From Chenopodium formosanum (Eukaryota > Streptophyta > Magnoliopsida > Caryophyllales > Amaranthaceae), in the NCBI GenBank assembly GCA_024500155.1, contig CM044880.1, forward strand, positions 3,596,001 to 3,660,000: a stretch of 64,000 nt of DNA, written 5' to 3'. The translations under genes and the position numbers were made by a program. The notes below the pieces were generated by a model that was given only the letters and a program-made list of their open reading frames with translations, was not told the DNA's origin and ran no database searches. Every line of letters starts with the position of its first letter. Within the stretch, counting starts at the first letter, position 1. This document shows positions 24,401 to 36,494 of this stretch, one piece after another.

Positions 24401-25828
24401 AGGGTGGATAAACACAGATGGAGGAGTCTCATTTATCCTTTTCTTCTTTTAAAAAATGGTTGTATAAGCCCCTTTTAAGTTCTAGCTTTTGGTGATATGA
24501 ACTTTTTTCCCGGGTGGGGGGTGATTATATGGAGCTTTATGTTGTCAGAAATAAGAGTGAGTGGTGTTAATGGTAGTGGCAACTGGCAAATTAACTAAGC
24601 CCAAATAAACCCTAAAGGACTCTTTGTTACTGTTATAATTGTGGGGAAATAATTTAGTTTTTTATCCACTGTTGAAGAATTTACTTGTGTCAACACTCAT
24701 TGGCATGATGGCATCTAACAAAACCAAAACACTGAAATCTAATTAAAGAAAAAAAAACTACATATAAGAGGTACTGTTCAAGAGTGCTTAAGTTTTTCCA
24801 TGTCACAGTTTAAAATTTCATATAGAATGTAAATAGAGTTTTAATTTGATTAAAGATAAGTTCTCTATGGAGTAACAGTTATCCTTCTCAGTCTCCTTGT
24901 AAGTGGTTCCAAGCATACCAATTTGTGATTTTTGTCCACTGATATAGATTGAAGAGGTTGTCAAGTACAAGGAAAATGGTGATCCTATCAAGAGACTTCG
25001 GAAAAAGATGATGGAAGTTCACTCAGATAATATAGCTGGCAAAAGCTTCTGGAATCAGCACTCTTCTCTTCTTTCAGAACTAGGAAGATTTGAAGTAGAT
25101 ATTCATAAAATTAGACCAGAATATGTAGAGTCCTTTCTATTTCAGGATAAATTGATGTTGTCCACTTGGATAGTGGTCAGAATTGATGGTTGCCATTTCC
25201 ATAGGTAATTGACTTGTGTGATGAAGATTTTTTTTTCCCTCAATATGAACGTAAGACTGCGAATTAAATGATTGTTGTACTTGTGATGTATTGTCTCATC
25301 ATAATCAGTATGGGCTAATGCTTCGATGCACACATGATTTTATCTTCTTGCTGACGAATCAGTTTATGTATCTCAATTTTACTGGTGCATGGTGAATTTA
25401 GCCTGTTGTTTGGTTCAAAGCTGAGATGCTGAAAATGAATTTTGCAACTGAATTTGTTTGGCTTTTGTTAGGTTCTCTGATATTCATAAATTTGAGAAGC
25501 CCAATGATGAAAAAGCTTTGAAGCTTATGAATGCATGTGCTGCAGCTCTTTTGGAAGAGTTTCAAGACATAACCTTTGCATATGGTGTCAGTGATGAGTT
25601 CAGGTAATTTGGTTGTTGATTTCTTGCTACCAACAGTTCTATAATTGCTTGAAGTCGAAAAATTCTAATTGCTTTTGTTGATGAACAACTTGCAGTTTTG
25701 TTGTGAAAAAGGAATCCAAATTTTATGAACGGCAACCCAGGTATGTCTTTGTCTAGCCCTAGGCTTCTTATCTGGCGGGCCTTGGTGTAAATTTAGTTAA
25801 ATAATGAAAACATAGGAATTCTGTAAGG

Positions 25829-25862
<34 letters not shown>

Positions 25863-26921
25863 TATAATTAATCTAATCTCTTTTATCTGTACAGTGCAAT
25901 AGTGTCCACAATGGTATCATTCTTTTCAACAATGTACATCAGTAAATGGAACGAGTTTTTCCCAGAAACAGAGTTGAATTATCCCCCCTCATTTGATGGA
26001 AGAGCTGTTTGCTACCCATCATCTAAGATTCTTCGAGACTATTTGTCTTGGAGACAAGTTGATTGTAAGTATCATCACTTTTTATTTGTCCTGTATGTGT
26101 TATGCGTGTAGATCTACTTCACTTCAAAAGTAATCAATTGGAATTAAATTGTACTCTTTTTTCGGGTCAGTTATCATGGTATTCATGGAATATGTTGAAT
26201 TTAGTTTGGACTACTTATCTTTGCAAATTCAGGTCATATAAACAACCAGTATAATACCTGTTTCTGGATGCTGGTAGACTCTGTGAAAAGCAAGCGTGAA
26301 GCCCAAAATTATTTGAAGGTACATCGTTTGTTCTTTACTAGAACTGGCAGCTTTTTGCATATTCTGAATGTGATAAGAATGTTGATTTCTTTTGGCTTAA
26401 TTCTTTTGGAGTAATTATTATCTTGTGATATGCAGGGAACACAAACACAAGAAAAGAATGACTTGCTTGCTCGAAATGGTATTGATTATAATGCATTACC
26501 AGATATATTTCGTCGAGGTTCAAGTATTTTTCGGGACAAGGTATGGCTCTCCCTCTCTCTTGTTGTCTGCCTTGAGTGATGTAAGTTGCAACTTTTCTCT
26601 TTTCTTTGATTTTTTCAATCTTGCGCATTTTCTTCTTTAGCACCTTGTCTGAAATTATAGATCGAGTCTGATCATTGGATATGCGTGAATAAGTCATTTA
26701 AGCTACCAAACAAGATTTACCCCTGGATAATGTTCTCTAAGGCAACTGTTTCTATTGTGTAGGAAAACAAGACTCTTATGGAGGTAAATTGTGCTGAAGA
26801 TTCTAGAAAGAAAATTGTGATTGAACACTGTAACATAATCGATGATGATTTCTGGGATTCACACCCATGGATCCTTGGTGACAAACTCCCTTTGGAGAGT
26901 GCTATAATACTAGAGCCATGA
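21480..26921 (+). CDS. THG1: tRNA(His) guanylyltransferase, tandem two-domain plant form (THG1/ICA1-like)
   Basis: Thirteen exons: 21480-21583, 22423-22554, 22647-22691, 22847-23016, 23138-23223, 24028-24135, 24948-25204, 25472-25603, 25696-25740, 25895-26064, 26233-26318, 26436-26540, 26763-26921; 532 aa. The family adds the G at position -1 of tRNA-His, needed for histidyl-tRNA synthetase recognition. The protein holds two THG1 domains. Both keep the metal ligands: IDG (Asp29; Asp295) and SDE (Asp76/Glu77; Asp342/Glu343). The second half also keeps FDGR and HINNxYNT; the first has FHAQ and HLNNLYDT instead. Exon sizes repeat (132, 45, 170, 86, then 108/105), so the halves arose by internal duplication. 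Arabidopsis ICA1/THG1 has the same layout. All splice sites are canonical and the gene looks intact. Confidence 0.94.
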
Positions 26922-27687
26922 AGAGGACGTTAGGACAATTGGATGATCTGTAAATTAGCAGATTAGATGTATTTTGAATCATGTAACAATGCCCGTTTTC
27001 TAATACTATGTAATACGGAGTACCATTTAGGAAACAATTGAGTTTAAAAATGTGAAATATATGTAGGCATGCATTAAAAGTTACGGAGTAGTTTAAAAGT
27101 TATTGCCCAACATGCTCCAAATAGATAGCTTGATGCAATTTTTGTTTTTGTGCTAATTGCCTAACTTACCAACAATTTCACAATTGATTTTGATTTACTG
27201 AAGTGAATAGAGATGAAATGAATTGTTTATGAGTGAAGTCAAATTAGGAATTGAAATGAACTGATTAGAGCTGAGTATATCATAATATTTTCTTTCTTTT
27301 TCCACTTTTTTTGAGAATTACTTTGTATAAAATTATGAACAAAAATTGTGGTGAGAAAAACTGAGAATTATAACGACCTAGTTTACAATGCTTGCTGCCT
27401 CATACTATACAATGCTTGTTGCCTCGTACTATGTATAGCGTAGATAACAATGAGGAGTCAAAAACCAACCCAAGCAACAAACTCATTTGAAATAGACTCG
27501 ACCCAATCTTACTGAATCCGACCCAGTCACCCGAATTAACACCTTATTTATAATGGAAGCCCATTCGACGACAAGTAACAAGTATGGAGTACTTGAAAAA
27601 TATAAAATTAAAAAGAACCTCGTATATTTTTCATTATTGAAGTCTAGTCAAACAAAACTCACAAAACAAAGCCCTTTCTGCATTTCC
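26922..27687. other. THG1 3' UTR and spacer to the C2 gene
   Basis: AT-rich, no gene. A short duplicated phrase (CAATGCTTG..GCCTC..TACTAT) lies near 27389-27435. The C2 gene promoter must be in the last few hundred bases, but no clear TATA box was seen. Confidence 0.5.
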
Positions 27688-30600
27688 ATGTCGATTGCTG
27701 GCGTCCAGGGTCAACTTTTGGAAGTTACAGGTCAATACTCATTTTTAATTAACACAAAAACCCTTTAAAATTTTCCGCTTTTTCTATTTTTAATATTACG
27801 GTATTTATATTTCTTTATAATCAAATCAAAATATAATACTTTAATCAAATCAAAGTATTAGTTAGGATGGTTTATTCGTCAAAATTTTGGTCGATTGATA
27901 AATTTTTCTTGCATTATTATTGTTTGCAGTTGTTGGATGTAACAAATTGAAAGATACAGAATGGATTTCAAGACAGGATCCTTATATTTGTCTTGAATAT
28001 GCTAGCAATAAGTTTCGAACTCGCACTTGCACAGGTTAATTCCTCTCTTTTTGCATAATTTATGATCTGGGTTTTTAATTTTGGTTGAATTTGATTAATG
28101 GGTTGTTTAATTAATCTTGAAATTTATCAAAAAATTTGATGTGGGTTTATTTCTTTTTACTGTATAGATGGAGGGAAAAACCCAGTTTTTCAGGAGAAGT
28201 TTGTATTTACACTAATTGAGGGTCTTAGAGAGATCGATGTTGTTGTTTGGAATAGCAATACTCTCACTTTTGATGATTATATAGGCAGTGGAAAGTAAGT
28301 TGCTTGAATTTCACATAAAATTTCGAGTTTTTTTTTCAGAGTTTTTGGGATGAGATTATGGGTATATTTGAGCATTTTAAGTGAAACCCTTTACTTGTTT
28401 TAGAGTTCAACTTCATGATGTTCTTTCCCGTGGATATGATGATAGAGCCTGGCCTATTCAGACTAAAACTGGCCGGTATGTCTCTATGATCACACTCTCA
28501 AATATCGATCTTGTTTCGCAATTGTGCTGATTTTAGTCTTTTGTTGAATTGTTGATGCTATTATTCTTACTATTGAAGTGTGTTGGTTAATGCCAATTCT
28601 ATTTAATTGTTTAGTCTTTATAGTAAACAGTCTTTTGTTGAATTGTTGATGCTATTATTCTTACTATTGAAGTGTGTTGGTTAATGCCATTTCTATTTAA
28701 TTGTTTAGTCTTTATAGTAAACAATATACTTCCTCCGTTTCTATTTAGTTGACGCGTTTGATTTAGGCACATATATTAAGGAGAGAAGAGAGAGTGAGAG
28801 AGAATGAAAAAGCAAGTGGGGTAGCTTCTAAATGCAAGGTAAGAAATTTACACCAAAAGGAAACGTGTCAATTAAAAAAAAAAAATTTTAAAATATACGT
28901 GTCAACTAAAAAGAAACGGAGGTAGTAGTTACTTGCTCGAGGAGCACGATCATAGGGTGAAGCTTTTGCTGCTAATGAGAAGTGTTAAAGAGCAGTGGTT
29001 TTTGTTGATCATAAACAACCTTAAGTTGGTAAAGTCTGCGTACATCTAGAACTTATCTAACCTTGCCTTAGCAGAATAATTATTGGATTCTTGTTGCTGT
29101 TGTTGGAAGAATTTAAGTTTATCACTAGGTAATGAACTACATATAAGAATTTGTGGCTGATGTGGAAAGAAGAACAAGTGATTTGAGGTTTATATTGCTT
29201 GTGTTTAGAGCTGTCAAAAGTGACCCGATCCGAAATACCGACTCAAACCCGATATTAACCAACCTATCTGAACCCGAAAAAATGGTGACCAAACTCGACC
29301 TGACCCAACCTGAAACCAACCCTAGACCCGAGTTGACCAGAGTATGTGAGACCCGAATCCGAACATGAACTCACCTAAAGATGACCCGACCCGAATGTAA
29401 CCCGTAAATTATTGACCTGAATCGACCCGACTTGAACCAAAATTGACCCAAACCCGTCAAAACCCGAATTTAACCCGACTTGTTATTAACCTGACCTGAA
29501 TTCAACCCTACCCGTTCCTAACTCAACCCAAATTTAACCTAACCTATTACAAACCCGACCCTAAATCAACCTGACTTGTTATTGACCAGACCCGAATTTT
29601 TTTAAACCTATGACTAACCCGACCCAAAAATTCAACCTGATCTGTTACTAACCCGAATCGAAATCAACACGACTTGTTATTGACCCAACCTAAGTTCAAC
29701 CCAAATTGTTCCTGACCCGATTTCAAATCACCTTAAATGCAATTTAGACCACCTTATTACTGTTGATCAAAGCATTTTGTCTAGAGAGACCAAGTCGGTC
29801 CAGGCTAGCAAAAGAAAGGAGCATCATCCTCAGATTTAAGAGTTAAATATAGTATATATTTGTTGTATGGTCAAAGAAGATAATTATCATCCTAAATTAT
29901 AAACTATAGTTCCCTAGTATATTACCATATATATTATAGTCAAAGGAAATAATTAGCTTGATAAAAATGATAATTATCTATTTATAGTTAGTTGAACCCG
30001 AATATGACCTGACTTGGAAATGACCCAGCCTGATTGTAACCTACAAATTATTGAGTTGAACATAACCCGATTTGACTTCGAGAATGACCTGACTTGGAAA
30101 TGATTCAACCTGATTATAACCCGCAAATTATTGACTTGAACCCGAGAATGACCCGACTTGAAAATGACCTGACATGTTTATAACCCGCAAATTATTGACT
30201 TGAACCGAACCCGACTCAAACCCGAGAATGACCCAACCTAATTCAAACCCGCAAATTATTGACTTGAACCGAACCCAACTCAAACCCGAGAATTACTCTA
30301 ACCTATTTTATCCTATGAAAACCCGAATTAAATCCGACCTATTGTTCACCCGACCTGTTATTAACCCGACCTAAACATAACCCAAACCCGATAAGAAGTA
30401 TGACCCGACGTGACCCTATTCAAGCATGACCCAACCCAAACTCGACCTGCATAGGTTATGAAATTAATCCGAATTGAACCAACCCGAGTTGACCCGACCA
30501 ACTCTTACCAACCCGTTTACTAGAATTGACAGCTCACCCAAAACCTCCAAAATTTCTCAAAAAGCGTGGATATTAGCTTTCAATTCTGGAATTTTTTGAT

Positions 30601-33600
30601 TTTTTTTCTCCCGGAAATAAAAATTGCCGAAATGTTTACCATGGTCCCTAACATCCTCTAAGAGTCCAATTAGGTGGGTGGAATTATCCAATTTGCCTTT
30701 AAACGGCCAATTTACCGGTTTAGAACTTGCGACGATTTCGTTAACTCAAGCATACCACAAACATTTATGACAACATATAATGATCATATATAATTCCAAA
30801 CGGCATTATATGACCTCGAGATGTATTCCCTAAAATCTAAAGACTTTTCGACACCGTGCCCCAAAACCTCCAAAAATTTCTTAAAAAACGTGGATATTAG
30901 CCTTTAATTTTGGAATATTTTTTACTTTTCTTCGTCCCGAAATAAAAATTGCCAAAATGTTTACCATGGTGCCTAATACCCTCTTGGAGTCCAATTGAGT
31001 TGATGGAACTATCCTATTTGTTTTCAAACGACCAATTTACCGGTTTACAACTTGCACCGATTAAATTAACTTAAGCCTACTACGAACATATATGACAACA
31101 TATAATGATCATATATGGTTTCAAACGACATTATATGACCCTGAGATGTATCCACTTAAATCTCAAAACTTTTTGACAACGAGTCTCGAAACATCCCAAA
31201 TTTCTCAAAAAGTGTGGATTTCAATTTTGGCATTTTATGACTTTTTTTTTCGCCCTACAAAAAAAATTGTCAAAATGTTTACCATGGTCCTTAATATTTT
31301 CTTTCAGACCAATTGGGTGGGTGGAACCAACCAATTTTCCTTTAAACGACCAATTTATCGGTTTACAACTTGCACTGATGTCATTAACTCAAGTCTACCA
31401 CGAACATTTAAGACAACATATAATGATCATTTATGGTTCCAAACGGCATTATATAACCCTGAGATATAGCCCCCAAAATCTCATTTCTTTTCGACACTAG
31501 CCCTGAAACCTTCGAAATTTCTCAAAAAGCATGTATATTAGCATTTAATTTTGGAATTTTTATACTTTTTTTAGCCCGGAAATAAAAATTGCCGAAATGC
31601 TTACCATGTTCCCTAATACACTTTGGAAGACCAATTGGGTGGGTGGAACCATCCTATTTGCCTTTAAACGACAAATTTATCGATTTATAACTTGCGCTAA
31701 TTTCATTAACTCAAGCTTACCACAAACATTTATGAGAACATATAATGATCATATATTGTTCTAAACGGCATTATATGACCCCGAGATGTATCCCCTAAAA
31801 TATGAAGCCTTTTCGACACCAGGCCTTAAACCTCCAAAATTTCTCAAAAAGTGTGGATATTAGCTTTCAATTTTGGAATTTTTTTATTTTTTTTTCTCGA
31901 AATAAAAATTGCCGAAATGTTTACCATGGTTTCTAATACCTTATGGGAGTCCAATTGGTTGGGTGGAACCATCCAATTTACCTTTAAATAGTCAATTTAC
32001 CAATTTACTACTTGCACCTATTTAATTAATTCAAGCCTACCACGAACATGTATGACAACACATAATGATCATATATGGTTCCAAACGGCATTATATGATT
32101 CCGAGATTTATCCCCTAAAATCTCAAGCCTTTTCGATCCCGGGCCCAGAAACTTCCAAAATTTCTCAAAAACCGTGGATATTAGCTTTCAAGTTTGGAAT
32201 TGTTTTTTACTGTTTTTCCCCCGGAAATAAAAATTGCCGAAATGTTTACCATGGTCCCTAATACCCTCCGAGAGTCCAATTGGGTGGGTGGAACCATCCA
32301 AGTTGCCTTTAAACGGCCAATTTACCGGTTTACGACTTGCATCGATTTCATAAACTCAAGCCTACCACGAACATTTATGACAACATATAATGATCATTTA
32401 TGGTTTCAAATGGCATTATATGATCCCGATATGTATCCCCTAAAATCTTATTTCTTTTCGACACCGGTTCCGAAACTTTTGAAATTTTTAAAAAAACATG
32501 GATATTAGCCTTCAATTTTTGAATTTTTGGATCTTTTTCTGCACGTAAAAATAAATTGACGAAATGTTTACCATGGTCCCTAATACCCCCTGAGAGTCCA
32601 ATTAGGTGGGTGGAACGATCCAATTTGCCTTTAAACGCCAATTTGCCAAATTAAAACTTACACCGATGTCATTTAACATAAGCCTACCACGAACATTTAT
32701 GACAATAAATAATGATCATGTATGGTTCCAAACGACATTATAAAACCCCGAGATGTATTCCCTAGAATTTCAATACTTTTAGACACCATACCCAACGTAA
32801 AAAATTTCTCAAAATAAGTGGGTAAAGCCTTCAATTTTGGAAATTTTTTACTTTTTTCCGCCCGTAAATATAAATTGCCGAAATTTTAACCAAGGTCCCT
32901 AATATCCTCCGGGATTCCAATTGGGTGGGTGTATCCATCCAATTTCGCTTTAACTGGCAATTTACCGGTTTACAATTTGCATCGATTTTATCAAATTAAG
33001 CCTACCACGAACATTTATGACAACATATAATGTTCATAAATGGTTCCAAACGGTATTTTATGACCCCGAGATGTATCTAAAATTTCAAGGCTTTTCGACA
33101 CCAGGACTCGAAACCTTTAAAATTTCTCAAAAAACATGGATCTTAGCCTTCAATTTTGGAATTTTTTGACTTTTTTTTTCGCTCGAAAATAAAGATTGCC
33201 GAAATGTTTACCATGGCCCCTAATACTCCCCAGAAGTCCAACTGGGTGGGTGGAACCATCAAATTTACCATTAAATGGCCAATTTAATTACCATTTTACA
33301 ATTTGCTCGGATTTCATCAACTCAAGCCTACCACTAACATATATGACAACATATAATGATTATATATGGTTTCAAACGGCATTATATGACCTCGAGATGT
33401 ATCCCTTAAAATGTTAATACTTTTCTACACCGGGCCCCTAAACCTCCAAAATTTCTAAAAAAGCGTTGATATTAGCCTTCAATTTTGAAATTTTTTTATT
33501 TTTTTCGCCCAGAAATAAAAATTGCCGAAATGTTAACCATGGTCCCTAACACCCTCCCGGAGTACAATTGGATGGGTGGAACCATCCAATTTGCCTTTAA

Positions 33601-36494
33601 ACGACGAATTTACCGACTTACAACTTGCACTAATTTCATTAATGTAAGCCTACAACGAACATTTATGACAACAAATAATGATCATATAGTTTCAAACGGC
33701 ATTATATGACCATGAGATGTATCCCATAGAATTTCAAGATTTTTCGACACCGGATCCCCGAAACCTAAAAAATTTCTCAAAAAGCGTGGATATTAGCCTT
33801 CATTTTTGTAATTTTTTAACTTTTTTTCGCCAGCTAATAAAAATTGCCGAAATGTTTGCCATGGTCCCTAATACCCTCCAGGAGTCTAATTAGGGGTGTG
33901 GAACCATTCAATTTGCTTTTAAACGGCCAACTTACCGATTTACAACTTGCACCGATTTACCGATTTACAACAGTCAATTTAAATAACTTGCACCGAACCC
34001 GACATGAACCGAAATTGACCCAAACTCGTTTTAACCCGTTAAAACCCAAATTTAACCTGACTTATTTACTAACCTGATTTGAATTCAACCCGACCCGTTT
34101 CTAAACCGACCCGGATTTAACCCAAACTGTTACAAATCCGACCCAAAATCAACCCGTCTTGTTATTGACCTGACCCAAATTCAACCCGACTTGTTGTTTA
34201 CCCGACCCGAATTTTACCATACTTATTACTTACCCAACCCAAAAATTTAATCCGATTTATTACTGACATGATTCGAAATTAACACGACTTGTTATTGACC
34301 TGACCTAAATTCAACCCAAATTGTTCCTGACCCGATTTCAAATCACTTTAACTGCAATTTAGACCACCTTATTATTGTTGATCAAAGCATTTTGTCTTGG
34401 GAGACCAAGTCGGTCCACGCCAGCAAAAAAAAAAGAAGTATCATCCTCAAATTTAAGAGTTAAATATAATATGTATTTGTTGTATGGTCAAAGGAGATAA
34501 TTTTCTTTCCTAAATTATAGACTATAGTTCCCTAGTATATTGCCATATATATTATAGTGAAAGGAAATAATTAGCTTGTTAAAAATGATTATTATCTATT
34601 TATGTTAGTTGAACCCGAATATGACCTGACTTGGAAATGACCCGACTTGATTGTAACATGCAAATTATTGATTTGAATATAACCCGACTTGAATCTGAGA
34701 ATGACCCAACTTGGAAATGACTCAACCTAATTATAACCCGCAAATTATTGACTTGAACCGAACTCGACTTGAAAATGACCCGATTTGATTATAATCCGCA
34801 CATTATTTACTTGAATTGATCCCGACTCAAACACGAGAATGACCCGACCTGATTCTAACCTGCAAATTATTGACTTGAACCGAACCCGAAAATTACCCTG
34901 ACCCGTTTTAACCCGTGAAAACCCAAATTAAACCCGACCTATTGTTCACCCAACCCGAATGTAACCTCACCTGTTATTAACCCGACCTAAACCCGACTCA
35001 AACCCGATAAAAAGTATGACCCGACGTGACCCGACTGAAACATGACCCAACTCAAACCCGACCCGTATAAGTTATGGAATTAATGTAAATTGACCCGACC
35101 CGAGTTGACCCGACTCACTCTTACCCGATCCGTTTACCCGAATTGACAGTTGTACTTGTGAAGGTTTATTAATTGCTTTGTGTGTTTACAGGGGTGCCAT
35201 TTGTAGCTTTCCTGGCAACTTTGGGATTTTTAGTTAGGAATTAGGATAGGGTGTGATTCATATGATAATGTGGATTCAGATTGTATTGCCTAAACAATTA
35301 TGAGCTGTGATGCTTGTGAATATAATTGAGGTCATTGTTTTATGGCCTGAGTTTTCCTCTAAGCTTCATTGATAGATAAAAAAACCAGAAACTTTAGTCT
35401 AGGTGTATCTGTGAAGGCTCGAAAACTCAATAATCCTTTGCCCCTCTTGAGTTATATAATGATTGTTCTGTATTATGCCCTTGTTCACAAACATGATACT
35501 CACATTGCCTAGGAAGTAGGAAGTTATCTTTTTTGCTGCAATGTTAGCTCCCCACATCTTCAATCATATAAACTACAGATGGCTTTTGAACTTCGATTAT
35601 ATATATCATTAATGAGAGCGTCAATTCTGTGCTATATCATTGTTTCACTGTGAAATCTTTTGAGTGGAACTGTTTGAGTGTGGGAGTTTACATGTTAAGA
35701 CATTTATTTAAATTTTACGGAGAATGATACGGCATAATGCTAGTTTACAGAATCTTCAAATTTCCAGCCCACTGTTTGTGCAATTCACAATGACTACTTT
35801 GCTTTTTGTTCCATTCTTAATGTTCCATTTTACTTAACTAGTTAACTGTTATATTGTATTGCAGACATGCTGGAGAAGTCAAATTGATTATGCATTTTGC
35901 CAAAACCAATGTAAGCTCATATTCAGCCTGAATTCCATGAATCTCTATCAGTATCTTTCTCCTGTATTATCAGGCTATCATGACCTAAACAGATAATCTT
36001 GCTATATTGCAGAAGCCATATGCAAGCAGTGCTCCTTCAGCTCCTCCTTATGGTGCATCACCTCAAACTCAAGTATCTATGTACTCAGCTCCTCCAGCGG
36101 CTTCAATGTCTTATATAAGTACAACCTCAGCCTACCCACCCCCTCCAAATGCCTATCCTCCTCCACCAACAGCTTACCCTGCATATCCGTCTACTTCACC
36201 TTATCCGTATCCTCCTAATCCATCAGCATACCCATCCTATCCATATCCGCCACTCCCAGATCATTCAGCATATCCTCCGTCTGCATACCCACCACCTCCT
36301 TCAGCATATCCTCCTCCATCATATCCTCCACCTCATCAAGCTCCACCTTATCCTCATTCAGGTTTTTTTCATCTTCTTTGTACATTCCACCCTTTTTTTA
36401 AAAAAAAATTGGTATTTCACTGTTGTTCATTTTATTTTTTTATATTCTTGATATAGGGCATCACCCTGGGATGTACCCTCCACCACCATACTGA
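27688..36494 (+). CDS. C2-domain protein with Pro/Tyr-rich tail (elicitor-responsive/SRC2-like)
   Basis: Seven exons: 27688-27730, 27930-28034, 28168-28294, 28404-28475, 35865-35910, 36013-36361, 36457-36494; 259 aa. Residues 1-131 form a C2 domain: LLEVTVVGCNKLKD, then RQDPYICLEY, NPVFQEKFVF, VVVWNS, FDDYIGSGKVQL and GEVKLIMHF. The acidic residues near DPY and FDDY are those used for calcium and lipid binding in the family. Residues 132-259 are a low-complexity tail of AYPPPP-like repeats ending MYPPPPY. Such proteins bind membranes in response to calcium; some are induced by elicitors. The exact role is not known from sequence. Intron 4 is 7.4 kb and almost entirely repeats, yet joins the phase-2 exons in frame (CG|A). 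The C2 call is sure; the sub-family name is tentative. Confidence 0.88.
28535..28722. repeat. 94-bp tandem duplication in C2-gene intron 4
   Basis: Two adjacent units, 28535-28628 and 28629-28722, both beginning AGTCTTTTGTTG and ending TATAGTAAAC, with a single difference noticed. A recent local duplication just before the Stowaway MITE. Confidence 0.95.
28729..28925 (+). mobile_element. Stowaway-type MITE (Tc1/mariner-like), complete
   Basis: Starts CTTCCTCCGTTTC and ends (inverted) CTACCTCCGTTTC, 197 bp, flanked by TA on both sides. The inner parts pair as TTTAGTTGACGCG against CGTGTCAACTAAA. Related truncated copies lie at 18626-18750 and 58850-59010. Confidence 0.85.
29220..30535. repeat. 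ACCCGA-rich repeat unit, left copy
   Basis: Irregular array of ACCCGA/AACCCGA and variants about every 8-20 bases, split by a non-repetitive block at about 29740-29995. It ends TTGACAGCTC, the near-complete inverse of the element's left end, so this unit alone may be an older 1.3-kb element. Confidence 0.8.
30536..33990 (+). repeat. Satellite array, eleven monomers of about 322 bp
   Basis: The anchor ACCATGGTCCCTAAT (and variants) recurs at 30638, 30963, 31281, 31603, 31923, 32248, 32570, 32889, 33210, 33537 and 33859, spacing 318-327. Other fixed phrases are CAATTGGGTGGGTGGAACCA, TTTACAACTTGCACCGATTT and GACAACATATAATGATCATA. Monomers differ by many substitutions, so the array is not brand new. 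Short open frames recur in each monomer but shift and break between copies. Confidence 0.93.
33991..35154. repeat. ACCCGA-rich repeat unit, right direct copy
   Basis: Repeats the order of the left unit (array, AT-rich block at about 34350-34610, array) in the same orientation, but lacks the first hundred or so bases and carries the right end of the composite. Confidence 0.8.

Larger units (their letters stand above)
29206..35154 (+). mobile_element. Composite hAT-like element carrying a satellite array, in C2-gene intron 4
   Basis: Left end TAGAGCTGTCAA; right end, inverted, TACAACTGTCAA. Flanks are CTTGTGTT (29198-29205) and CTTGTGAA (35155-35162), a 6 of 8 match that suggests an old hAT-type 8-bp duplication. 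Layout: ACCCGA-rich array, AT-rich block with CCAAGTCGGTCCA, second array (29206-30535); eleven 322-bp monomers (30536-33990); then the array-block-array order again in direct orientation (33991-35154). No transposase frame. The ends are clear; whether the whole moved as one unit is an inference. Confidence 0.6.

Noticed and set aside
30600..33900. Recurrent small frames in each satellite monomer (MTTYNDHIWFQTALYDPE-like)
   Set aside because: They recur because the monomer recurs, differ in frame and length between copies and have stops in most, so no protein is supported.
30536..33990. Regular repeat spacing as a CRISPR-like array
   Set aside because: Units are 322 bp with similarity along the full length, so there are no unique spacers; it is a plant satellite.
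29220..35150. ACCCGA arrays as interstitial telomeric repeat
   Set aside because: The plant telomere unit is CCCTAAA; these motifs are irregular and lie inside element borders.
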